Source of the DNA: an uncultured Bacteroidales bacterium
GTDB taxonomy: Bacteria > Bacteroidota > Bacteroidia > Bacteroidales > F082
Direction of reading: 5' to 3'
DNA length: 64,000 nt
Assembly (NCBI GenBank): GCA_905234645.1
Contig: CAJOIS010000008.1
Span: 1-64,000, forward strand
This document shows positions 34,438 to 42,581 of this stretch, piece by piece. The notes under the pieces were generated by a model. The model ran no database searches, was not told where the DNA came from, and saw only the letters and a program-made list of their open reading frames with translations. Position numbers and translations under genes: made by a program. Each line of letters begins with the position of its first letter. Position 1 is the first letter of the stretch.

Positions 34438-35730
34438 TTATTCAAATCCAAACAAATGAGTTTCTATCATCTTACTAATTGGTGAATCCTCACAACACAA
34501 ATTAATCTCTTCATTTGACAAGTCCATCATGCTAAGGATGCAGCATGCCAACAGTATCTTGCACTTTTCCGTAAGCCAATACAATTCATCACCGTCAACA
34601 GCTAATGATTTCTCGTCATCTGGATAGAGGTGAGAGTATTTATTGCGGGTATCACACAGTACTTTGGGATCGATATTGCACTTTTGAACCATTTCAACAT
34701 CTTTGAATTGTTTCAAGAGTATCTCTATCTGTTTTTCGTATTTCCTATGATCCTTACCGTTTTTCTTATTGACAAAACGCTTGTGAAAACCGTCAAGAGC
34801 CTGAGCAATAATTAAGAAATCAGGGACATTAAACGTCTTCTTCTTTTGAAGAGATTCTATCAAATAGCTACTGATTGGTGCAATTTTGTCATAACACTCA
34901 TGCCATAACTTAAGCATAGTTGGCACTTTGTCTTTTAACTTTTCAAATTTTATCAATTTGCTATTTAATGGATCAACGGACTTATCCACCTCATAAAGCA
35001 GCATCATTTCTACATTTTTCGCTTTATTGGCAAACCTTATCTTATTTGGATTTTGTTCACCATATAAAGCTATGGACAAGAACTGACAAAACTCCCCGAT
35101 ATGATTTAGAAATCCCTCTATTGAAACGGGTTTTGTGGATTCTATCAACAACTCAGTTGTTTGGGTGATATTCAAGTCATAGGACGTGCGGTTTTGGTAG
35201 AACTTATCTCGTAACACCCATTTCATGCCATCCTCAACTTGCGATTCGATCAAACGATTATCAGCTCCTGGATCTACAAGAACATGGCTGTGGGTATTCC
35301 CGTTTCTTGTATCAATCAAATTATCACGAAAAGCCCAATTTCTTAAGTAAGGGAATTGCACAATACATTTGTCATAGTGAGGTTTTCTCATCGAAATCAA
35401 ATGTTCTCCAACTAAAATCAACCCAACAATAAACTTGGTTTTCGTGAAATCGCCCTTGAACTCTTTCTCCATCACCACGTTAAATAAAGAGAAAACCGCT
35501 CCGTTAGCTGTCACACCCCACATAACATTGTTATAACCATCCAACATTGCATGAAAATCACTTGGGATATGATATAGCTCCAACGTAGATTCTCCGTCTT
35601 CGCAATAAGTCAAAGTACCCACATGACGCTTCTCGTGCCCGACAGGGATAGTCAGAAAAAGTTGATTGCGAGGATTCGACTGTGCTGGCACCCACCATTC
35701 ACCATGAAATATTTTTGGTTCACCGCTCAT
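34438..35730 (-). CDS. apeA: ApeA-type HEPN anti-phage protein
   Basis: 430 aa, AT-rich. The N-terminus (FHGEWWVPAQSN, VGTLTYCEDGESTLELYHI) matches the ApeA N-terminal domain, which begins with a similar GxWW block and a beta-rich fold. The C-terminal HEPN domain has the catalytic R-x4-H motif at R362-H367 (DTRNKYSHLYP). ApeA is known as a single-gene abortive-infection system whose HEPN RNase acts on infection. Here it sits inside a type I R-M operon: its start overlaps the hsdS stop by 4 bp (ATGA), so it is translated together with HsdS. The call is firm for the HEPN motif and good for ApeA. Confidence 0.8.
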   Translation of the reverse strand: MSGEPKIFHGEWWVPAQSNPRNQLFLTIPVGHEKRHVGTLTYCEDGESTLELYHIPSDFHAMLDGYNNVMWGVTANGAVFSLFNVVMEKEFKGDFTKTKFIVGLILVGEHLISMRKPHYDKCIVQFPYLRNWAFRDNLIDTRNGNTHSHVLVDPGADNRLIESQVEDGMKWVLRDKFYQNRTSYDLNITQTTELLIESTKPVSIEGFLNHIGEFCQFLSIALYGEQNPNKIRFANKAKNVEMMLLYEVDKSVDPLNSKLIKFEKLKDKVPTMLKLWHECYDKIAPISSYLIESLQKKKTFNVPDFLIIAQALDGFHKRFVNKKNGKDHRKYEKQIEILLKQFKDVEMVQKCNIDPKVLCDTRNKYSHLYPDDEKSLAVDGDELYWLTEKCKILLACCILSMMDLSNEEINLCCEDSPISKMIETHLFGFE

Positions 35731-36998
35731 ACCACCTTCACCTTTCCCGTCACCACTTCATTGATGATGATCTGCTTCCGCTCCTGAAGAAGGGAGATTT
35801 GATTTTTACAATTCCTAACAACTTGGTTTATTTTGCCTGTCTCTACATCAAGATGCTTTACGATGTCTTTCTGTTCCTTTATCGAAGGTAATGTGATTTG
35901 AAGATTTGCATATTTTTCAGCACCAATATTTGGAATTGTGGCCTGAATAAAAATGCTCTTTTTCCAATTATCGTAAATTCCTGACTTGGTATAATAATCC
36001 AAATATTCAGGTAAAAGGGGTTCTTTCAAACTGGCTTTAATTAGGTAGCCAGCAAAGCAGGCTTTAATATCTTCATTAAAAAGATATGTCTTTCCTGCCG
36101 TCGCACCACTTCTCGCAAACAACAATTCTCCTTTCTTCAACAAATAGGGTTCCGCCTTTTTTGGTGGCAAAGAACGAAAAGTGTCAGGTCTTAATTTACC
36201 ATCTTCATCAATATCTGTAATCCTGATATATCTTGGATACGATTCATCTTCGCTTTCTGCACTTTCATTTGCGCCATACATTAAACTAGCTTTTAGCAGG
36301 TGTTTCAATCTCCTCACTTCCCACCCCTCCGGCACCTCTCCAATCCATTCCACGCCGCTGTCTTTCATTTTCGCGTTGGGGTTGAGGCCTTTGGTTACGG
36401 CACGGTTGATGATGATTTGCTTGCGCTCGTTCAAGAGGTCGATCATCTTCTGCTGCTGCGCTATGGCGGTGTCTATCTTCGCCATTTTTTCATCAAGATA
36501 TTCTACAATCGCATCTTGTTCTTTGCGTGGCGGCAGCAACGAAACGACTTGGCCAAAATCATCCGTGTACATACGCCATCTCGAAGGTATCACTCCCGAT
36601 GAGTGTCTGGCAAACTCCGCCAAATAAAGAGGTGTTTTGTACAGATAATGAAGATATTTAGGATTGGAATCTTTTGTAAGTTTATAAACACAATATGCTG
36701 GGCTGACAATTCCATCATATTTTGAAACTCCCAAACCACCCATCCAAGCAAGCATTATATTTATAACGAGGTCATTCTCCGAAACAATTTTGTATCCTTT
36801 CAAAGACTCACTTCTTGAATCGCCTTTTGCGGGGGTAATGCCATCGTATTGCGAAACAGACAATAATTCTTCATTTCCGTTCTCCGAGATAGAAAACGAC
36901 TCTTTCCATAAGTACTTGGATTTAATCATTTCCCAATGGCTTGGGATCTCTCCGAGCCATTTCACGCCGCTGTCCTTGTATGTATTGTATCGTTGCAT
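35727..36998 (-). CDS. hsdS: Type I restriction enzyme specificity subunit HsdS
   Basis: 423 aa with the expected two-fold layout. Target recognition domain 1 (about 20-150) and domain 2 (about 225-360) are separated by conserved helices. The repeat KDSGVxWxGExPxxWE occurs at both N-terminal halves (residues 11 and 212), and ERKQIIIN ends both conserved helices. The two recognition domains are AT-rich while the conserved helix is GC-rich, as is common where recognition domains are exchanged. It recognises a split DNA site and gives the methylase and nuclease their specificity. The gene lies 5 bp after hsdM and overlaps apeA by 4 bp. Confidence 0.95.
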   Translation of the reverse strand: MQRYNTYKDSGVKWLGEIPSHWEMIKSKYLWKESFSISENGNEELLSVSQYDGITPAKGDSRSESLKGYKIVSENDLVINIMLAWMGGLGVSKYDGIVSPAYCVYKLTKDSNPKYLHYLYKTPLYLAEFARHSSGVIPSRWRMYTDDFGQVVSLLPPRKEQDAIVEYLDEKMAKIDTAIAQQQKMIDLLNERKQIIINRAVTKGLNPNAKMKDSGVEWIGEVPEGWEVRRLKHLLKASLMYGANESAESEDESYPRYIRITDIDEDGKLRPDTFRSLPPKKAEPYLLKKGELLFARSGATAGKTYLFNEDIKACFAGYLIKASLKEPLLPEYLDYYTKSGIYDNWKKSIFIQATIPNIGAEKYANLQITLPSIKEQKDIVKHLDVETGKINQVVRNCKNQISLLQERKQIIINEVVTGKVKVV

Positions 36999-37003
36999 AA
37001 GGC

Positions 37004-39334
37004 TTACATCAGATTAAACAATGACTGGATAAACCCTTGGCTCTGGCGGTCGAGTTCGAGGATGTCGCGCTCGTTCTCTTCAAGCGTGCGCAACGGCACG
37101 GGCTTGTAGAAATACTTGTTGAACGAGATTTCGCAGCCTATCTTGGTCGGTGGCAGATTGATCCACGCATCGGCCACATAGGGACACACCTCGCGCTGGA
37201 AATATGCATAGATGTCTTCCTTCACAGGAATCTTCTCCGTGTCGCGCAGGTCGCTGTCACTTTCGTATTCTACATATTGGCAAATGTAGCTACCCTTCTC
37301 GCCAGGATAATAGCCATAGTCCGCCAAACGCTTCTCATCCACACCGAAGGTGGTCAGCAGTTTCTCCACCTCCTTGCTGCCCACTTTGTGTTGCTTCTTG
37401 ACGACAGGAGCAGCCTCGGGGTCGGTCACCGACATGGCTCGGGCGATGGCATTCAACTTGTTGCCTTTCACGTCCAACTTCAATGTCTTGGCCGCAGCCT
37501 CAATCTTGGCGACAAACAGGTTGTAGTCCATGAAGACTTCAGTGCCGATGGCATGCATCAGTTGCTTGGCCGCATCCATCAAGTCGCGGCGGCCCTGCCA
37601 TTCCTTGACGCTGATGAGTTTCGCCAGCTTCTTGTCGGTCAGCTTTATCTCGTTGTCGTTCAAATACTCCTTGATGTTCGGGATTTCAGCGTCCAAACCT
37701 TCAAACACTTGATTGCCGTAGGTTTGGTACAGCCATTTCGAGAGTTCGAGTTCGCCGTTGTCGTATAGCATCTCATCGATTTTCAGGGCACTGAACTGGC
37801 TCTTCAAGCGCAACGGCCGCTCGATGGTGACATTGTAGAAGCGGAAGTCATCGCCGTCGAAAATCTTGGAGGCCACCTTGTCGCCATCGGCTTCCTTTTC
37901 CACGAAGTCCATGTAGGTCTTCAGGATGGTAGAACGATGTTCGGGCGTGATGGTGCAGTTGCGCGAGCCTTGGTTTTTCCTCAGTTTCTCAAAGGCCTGC
38001 GATGCGTCGATCAGTTGCACCTTGCCTTTGCGGTTTTCAGCTTTTTTGTTTGTGAGCAGCCAAACGTAAGTAGTGATGCCTGTGTTATAGAAGATGTTGT
38101 TCGGCAATTGGATGATGGCATCCACCAGGTCATTCTCAATCAGATAGCGACGGATGTTGCTCTCGCCGCTGCCCGCGTCGCCCGTAAATAATGACGACCC
38201 GTTGTGGATGGAAGCCACGCGGCTGCCTTGGGGCTGGAATTCCAAAGGCTTCATCTTGTCGACCTCTTCAAGCATAAACAGCAGTTGTCCGTCGGAAGTG
38301 CGTGGTGTGCTGTCAAGCACCTCTTCTTCGCCGGCGAAATTGGTCAACAGCAGTTCAAAACGGTGATCGAGCAGCGTCTTCTCGTGGTAAATTTTTTCCT
38401 TGTCGGTCTTCCATGACTTGCCGTATGGCGGATTGGTGATCATGTAGCCAAACGACTTGTCGGAAAAGGCGTTGTCGGTGATGGTGTTGCCCAAGTGCAT
38501 CCCACCCGGGTCGACGCCCTTGATAATCAAGTCGGACTTGCAAATGGCGTAGGTCTCCGGGTTGATTTCGGTTCCCGACAGTTGTATGGCCGCACTCCTA
38601 ACGCCAATATCCATAAGGTATTCGCGACTTTCCGTCAACATTCCACCAGAGCCACATGCCGGGTCGTACAATGAGATAATCTTGGGAAGGTTGTCCTTCA
38701 CGGGTTCAAAAACAAGGTGGGCCAATAACGAGATGGCATCGCGGGGCGTAAAGTGCTCGCCAGCTTCCTCGTTGTTCTCCTCGTTGAAACGACGCAGCAA
38801 CTCCTCAAACACAGTGCCCATGCCGATGTTGGTCATGGCGGGCAGCATGATGCCATCGGGGTCTTTCACCTCCTTGTCCGTCAGGTTAATGCGCGGGTCA
38901 GTGATTTTCTCGATGATGGACAAGAGCCTATCGTTATCGGCCAGTTTGCGTGCCTTGTTGTAATACTCGAAGTTCTTCAACACATCGCGCACGTTCTCGC
39001 TGAAGCCGTTAAGGTATTCTATGAAATTATCGTAAAGGATGTCGTTGTTGTCCGAAGCCTGTGATTTCAGTCGGTTCAGCGTCCATTTGCTGGTATTGAA
39101 GAAACTCAAGCCAGTGATGTCTTTCAGCACGCCTTCGTCCAGATTCTCCAACCCACTTTCCTTGATTTCCTGTTCCACTTCTTCCTTGGTAGGCTCAAGC
39201 AAGGCATCCAAACGGCGCAACACCACCATGGGCAAAATCACATCACGGTATTGGCCACGCAAAAACACATCGCGCAGCACATCGTCGGCTATCGACCAAA
39301 TAAAAGAGACTATTTGATTATGAGAGGTTTCCAT
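37004..39334 (-). CDS. hsdM: Type I restriction enzyme methyltransferase HsdM, with long C-terminus
   Basis: 776 aa. The HsdM N-terminal helical domain (1-165) is followed by EHFTPRDA (193-200), the SAM motif DPACGSGGML (224-233) and the catalytic NPPYG (301-305), which identify an N6-adenine methylase. After the usual domain ends near residue 490 there are nearly 290 more residues, much longer than classical 500-550 aa HsdM; related long forms exist in Bacteroidota. It methylates host DNA at the site chosen by HsdS. It is the first gene of the seven-gene leftward operon, with a -7 box at 39365-39372. Confidence 0.94.
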   Translation of the reverse strand: METSHNQIVSFIWSIADDVLRDVFLRGQYRDVILPMVVLRRLDALLEPTKEEVEQEIKESGLENLDEGVLKDITGLSFFNTSKWTLNRLKSQASDNNDILYDNFIEYLNGFSENVRDVLKNFEYYNKARKLADNDRLLSIIEKITDPRINLTDKEVKDPDGIMLPAMTNIGMGTVFEELLRRFNEENNEEAGEHFTPRDAISLLAHLVFEPVKDNLPKIISLYDPACGSGGMLTESREYLMDIGVRSAAIQLSGTEINPETYAICKSDLIIKGVDPGGMHLGNTITDNAFSDKSFGYMITNPPYGKSWKTDKEKIYHEKTLLDHRFELLLTNFAGEEEVLDSTPRTSDGQLLFMLEEVDKMKPLEFQPQGSRVASIHNGSSLFTGDAGSGESNIRRYLIENDLVDAIIQLPNNIFYNTGITTYVWLLTNKKAENRKGKVQLIDASQAFEKLRKNQGSRNCTITPEHRSTILKTYMDFVEKEADGDKVASKIFDGDDFRFYNVTIERPLRLKSQFSALKIDEMLYDNGELELSKWLYQTYGNQVFEGLDAEIPNIKEYLNDNEIKLTDKKLAKLISVKEWQGRRDLMDAAKQLMHAIGTEVFMDYNLFVAKIEAAAKTLKLDVKGNKLNAIARAMSVTDPEAAPVVKKQHKVGSKEVEKLLTTFGVDEKRLADYGYYPGEKGSYICQYVEYESDSDLRDTEKIPVKEDIYAYFQREVCPYVADAWINLPPTKIGCEISFNKYFYKPVPLRTLEENERDILELDRQSQGFIQSLFNLM

Positions 39335-39364
39335 TGGGGAAAGAATTCAAAATGATTAATTTTA

Positions 39365-39372
39365 CAAATATA
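39365..39372 (-). promoter_or_regulatory. -7 box (TATATTTG) for the hsd/defence operon
   Basis: Minus-strand TATATTTG 31 bp before the hsdM start. It lies in an AT-rich 120-bp gap shared with the divergent DUF3667 gene. Confidence 0.55.
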
Positions 39373-39426
39373 CAATTTTTTCTACAAACACAATCATTTA
39401 CAGCCAAAAACAATCGTTATTTTCCC

Positions 39427-39434
39427 TACCTTTG
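39427..39434 (+). promoter_or_regulatory. -7 box (TACCTTTG) for the DUF3667 gene
   Basis: TACCTTTG fits TAnnTTTG and lies 21 bp before the ATG at 39455. Confidence 0.5.
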
Positions 39435-39454
39435 CCTCGAAAAACCCGACTGTT

Positions 39455-40366
39455 ATGGAAAACGAAATACAGAATATAGCGCAAATCGACGAAATACAGA
39501 CTGAGTCTCAGACCGATATACAACCCGAAACCCAACCCGAACACAACACCACCAAATGCCTCAACTGCGGCACCGAGTTCGAAGGCAATTTCTGCCCCGA
39601 GTGCGGACAGAAAGCCGACACAGGGCGCTTCACGATGCGTTTCATCATCGAGAACCTCATCGCGGCTTTCACAAGCAAGGACGGCGGACTCTGGTTCACG
39701 CTCAAGAACCTCTTTAGCCGCCCGGGGGCGATGATTGTCGAAATCCTCAACGGCAAGCGCAGAAGCTACTTCTCCCCCTTCCCGATGCTGTTTTTCGCCC
39801 TCACGGTCTATATCCTGCTGTTCACTTTCACAGGCAGTCAAGGCAATATCCAAGCAATGGAGCAAGAGATTAGGGAATCCGAAATAACGGCCAGCTCCGA
39901 TATGGACGAGAAAACCCAAATGGCATTTTCACGCTTCAATGAGATACAAAGGTTAGTCGGTCAAGGATTCAAGATATACTACACCCACTACACTACCGTC
40001 ACCATGCTGACGATTCCCCTTTTCCTTTTCGCCACCAGGGCATGGTACGGTAAAAACAACAGAAAACGCTATTACAGGGCCGAGTATATGGTCGCCATCG
40101 CCTATTCGATGGTCATGGTGGTCCTCTACCGATGTCTGACCAGCCTGGTGTTTCTCTTTTCGAAGGATGCCGAGGATACCATGCTTATCTTTATCCCCTT
40201 TGTCACCATTGTGGCCTTTACCGCCTGCTTCCGACGGATGCTGGGGTTCAGCATCGCCAAAACCGCTTGGAGAAGCATATTGGCGTTGGTGTTGTATTAC
40301 ATAATTCTAGGGATTATTCTCCTTATCGCATGCTTTGCCATATATGCCATCCTCTTCAATGGCTGA
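39455..40366 (+). CDS. DUF3667 zinc-ribbon membrane protein
   Basis: 303 aa. An N-terminal acidic, glutamine-rich stretch precedes a zinc ribbon (CLNCGTEFEGNFCPECGQK, four cysteines), the conserved RFTMRFIIENLI block, and about five membrane spans in the C-terminal two thirds. This matches the DUF3667 family common in Bacteroidota. The function is unknown; it is probably an inner-membrane protein. It is divergent from hsdM. Confidence 0.8.
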   Translation: MENEIQNIAQIDEIQTESQTDIQPETQPEHNTTKCLNCGTEFEGNFCPECGQKADTGRFTMRFIIENLIAAFTSKDGGLWFTLKNLFSRPGAMIVEILNGKRRSYFSPFPMLFFALTVYILLFTFTGSQGNIQAMEQEIRESEITASSDMDEKTQMAFSRFNEIQRLVGQGFKIYYTHYTTVTMLTIPLFLFATRAWYGKNNRKRYYRAEYMVAIAYSMVMVVLYRCLTSLVFLFSKDAEDTMLIFIPFVTIVAFTACFRRMLGFSIAKTAWRSILALVLYYIILGIILLIACFAIYAILFNG

Positions 40367-40387
40367 ATTGCGGTAGGATAATTACGC

Positions 40388-41890
40388 TTATTTCGCCCTC
40401 CAGAAGCTACGGGTGAACAGCAGCAAAATCGTGAAGATTTCCAGACGACCTACCATCATGTCGAAGGAAAGCAGCCACTTAGCGGCGACGGGGATGTTGG
40501 CAAAGGTGCCGCTCGGCCCCGTGATGCCCGTGCCTGGACCGTAGTTGCTGAAACAAGTCAGGAACGAGATGGCGCCCTCCTCAAGGCTCATACCTGCAGC
40601 CGAAAGACCCACCACATTGAGCATGAAGACGATGAGGAACAGCGAGAAAAACGACATGACACGCTTCAAACTGAGGTCTTCGACGATCTGGCCCGAAATC
40701 TTGACGGTGTACATGCTCGAGGAGTGTATCAGCTCATTGACGGTCTTCTTGATATACTTGAACAACACGATGACGCGCACCATCTTAATACCACCACTAG
40801 TGGAGCCTGCACAGCCGCCCACCACCATCAGCAACACGGTTGGGATGAGGAAGAGCCTGCCCCATGTGTCGTAGTCGCAGTTGCTGCTTTGGAAGCCCGT
40901 GTTCGACAGCAAGGCTACCACATGGAAAGCCGAAATGCGGATGCGTTCCCACCAGGTCTGGGGATGCGAGGCCAGCTGATCTTCGGTAATGGTCCTGAAA
41001 TGCGGTGCAAAGTAAAAACGGCCTACAAAAATCAAAATGAAAACCAAGGTGGCAATCAAGTACCAGCGCAGTTCCTCATTACGCCGAATCACGTCGAAAC
41101 GGCGGTTAAACAGGAAGTGGTACATCGCGAAGTTGACACCCGAAAGCAGCATGAACAAGGTGCAGATCCACTCGAGATAAGTCGAATGGTAGTAACCTAT
41201 GCTGGCCTGATGCGTGCTGAAGCCGCCGGTACCAATCGTCGTAAGGGCATGGCACACAGCGTCAAACCGATCCATGGGGCCCAGATAATAGGCCAGGGCA
41301 CACAACAGCGTCAAGAAGATATAGATAATCCACAGCAGACGCGAGGTAGCGCCCATGGTTGGAGCCAGCTTTTCCACGCTTAAACCCGGTGCCTCGGCAG
41401 CGAAGAGCGATACCTTTTTCGAGCCCTTGGCCACCGATGGGAGAAATGCCAATGTGAACACCACGACACCCAAGCCACCCATCCACTGCATCAGGCTGCG
41501 CCAAAACAGGATGCCATGCGGCTGCTGGTCGATGTTATTGAGGACGGTGGCACCCGTCGTCGAGAAGCCCGACATGGTCTCAAAGAAGGCGTCCGTGACA
41601 TTGTCGACGGTGCCGTACATGAGGAAAGGCAGCATCCCAAAGAGGGAGAACAGCATCCATGACAAGGCCACCACCATGAAGGTGTCGCGGATTTGCATAT
41701 TACCGTGCTTGTTCATCTTACCGAAGCTGTAAAGCAACAAGCCCACGGCACCTGTCAAACCCGCCGTCAAAAGAAAGCAACGGGCATCGGTCTCCCCTGC
41801 CACACGCTGATAGTACAATGCCACCGCCGACGTCAGCAAAAGCGCCGCCGCCTCAATCAGTAACAACACACCAAACAGCTTGCTTTTCAT
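40388..41890 (-). CDS. trkH: Potassium uptake protein TrkH
   Basis: 500 aa with repeated membrane-pore-membrane units. Selectivity-filter-like segments are seen, such as SGFSTTGATVLNN (first), TIGTGGFSTHQA (second) and TCFSNYGPGTG (fourth). TrkH carries potassium across the inner membrane together with a cytosolic TrkA regulator. No trkA lies beside it in this window, so the partner must be elsewhere. Upstream are heptamer repeats and the DUF2750 gene. A promoter was not recognised. Confidence 0.93.
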   Translation of the reverse strand: MKSKLFGVLLLIEAAALLLTSAVALYYQRVAGETDARCFLLTAGLTGAVGLLLYSFGKMNKHGNMQIRDTFMVVALSWMLFSLFGMLPFLMYGTVDNVTDAFFETMSGFSTTGATVLNNIDQQPHGILFWRSLMQWMGGLGVVVFTLAFLPSVAKGSKKVSLFAAEAPGLSVEKLAPTMGATSRLLWIIYIFLTLLCALAYYLGPMDRFDAVCHALTTIGTGGFSTHQASIGYYHSTYLEWICTLFMLLSGVNFAMYHFLFNRRFDVIRRNEELRWYLIATLVFILIFVGRFYFAPHFRTITEDQLASHPQTWWERIRISAFHVVALLSNTGFQSSNCDYDTWGRLFLIPTVLLMVVGGCAGSTSGGIKMVRVIVLFKYIKKTVNELIHSSSMYTVKISGQIVEDLSLKRVMSFFSLFLIVFMLNVVGLSAAGMSLEEGAISFLTCFSNYGPGTGITGPSGTFANIPVAAKWLLSFDMMVGRLEIFTILLLFTRSFWRAK

Positions 41891-41940
41891 TTGTTATTCG
41901 TTTTTTTTACTACGAGACTGCGAGACTACGGGACGCAAAC

Positions 41941-42036
41941 CAACTCCTAACTCCTAACCGAACAACTATCAATTGTCAATTGTCAATTGTCAATTATCAA
42001 CTCTCAACTGACTCTAAACTCTAAACTCTAAACTAA
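41941..42036. repeat. Heptamer repeat tracts between trkH and DUF2750
   Basis: Consecutive tracts of 7-mers: CTCCTAA (twice), AATTGTC (about four times) and CTCTAAA (three times), with small irregular joints. Confidence 0.8.
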
Positions 42037-42443
42037 GACCAAGGTTGCTCCCATCCCTCGCCGTAGTCGAAATCATCCTCGTCTTCGTCGTCCTTTTCCT
42101 TGTAGGAATGGTCGTCGTACGGCTTCAGCCAGTTCCTGAACTTATATGAAGGTATCGCCGTAATCTCACCGTCAGCCATAGGCGAGATGGCGATGTCGAT
42201 TTCATCGGCAGCCAACTCTTTCAGCCAGTGGCCCAGCTCCGAGAAGCCCATGTCGGTCACGGTATAGCCCTCCCAATCGCCTTGGGCGGCCTTCTTTGCC
42301 AGTTCCTCAGACTCCCAAAGCGGCACATAAGATTCCCCATCATTGTCTTCCAACATAGCAAAGAAGCCTTCTTTGGCCTCAAGCAGCCACACCTTGCGCG
42401 ACTCAAGGATAGCTTTCAGGAATATTTCAAGTTTGTTTTCCAT
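42033..42443 (-). CDS. DUF2750 family protein
   Basis: 136 aa from ATG at 42443; a TTG two codons earlier is less likely. It has the family signs KVWLLEAKEGFFAM, VPLWESEELAKKAAQGDW, and a middle YKFRNWLKPYDD. The C-terminus is very acidic (KEKDDEDEDDFDYGEGWEQ). DUF2750 proteins resemble SMI1/KNR4-like immunity or small cytosolic proteins, but the role is not established. The gene is flanked on both sides by heptamer repeats. Confidence 0.7.
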   Translation of the reverse strand: MENKLEIFLKAILESRKVWLLEAKEGFFAMLEDNDGESYVPLWESEELAKKAAQGDWEGYTVTDMGFSELGHWLKELAADEIDIAISPMADGEITAIPSYKFRNWLKPYDDHSYKEKDDEDEDDFDYGEGWEQPWS

Positions 42444-42459
42444 TTTCAAGTCTTTTTGA

Positions 42460-42575
42460 CATTGGCTTCTGGCTTCTGGCCTTTGGCCTCTGGCAGTTCG
42501 TTCGGCTGTTAGCTATTAGCTTTTGTAGCTCCAGGGCTAACAGCTAATGGCTAATAGCCGACTGCCTTTCAGCCA
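42460..42575. repeat. Heptamer repeats between DUF2750 and yidC
   Basis: Tracts such as GGCTTCT, GGCCTTT, GGCCTCT and GCTAATG/GCTAATA. The two halves are partly complementary (TAGCTATTAGC and GCTAATGGCTAATAGC) and could fold. Confidence 0.7.
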
Positions 42576-42581
42576 TAAGCC

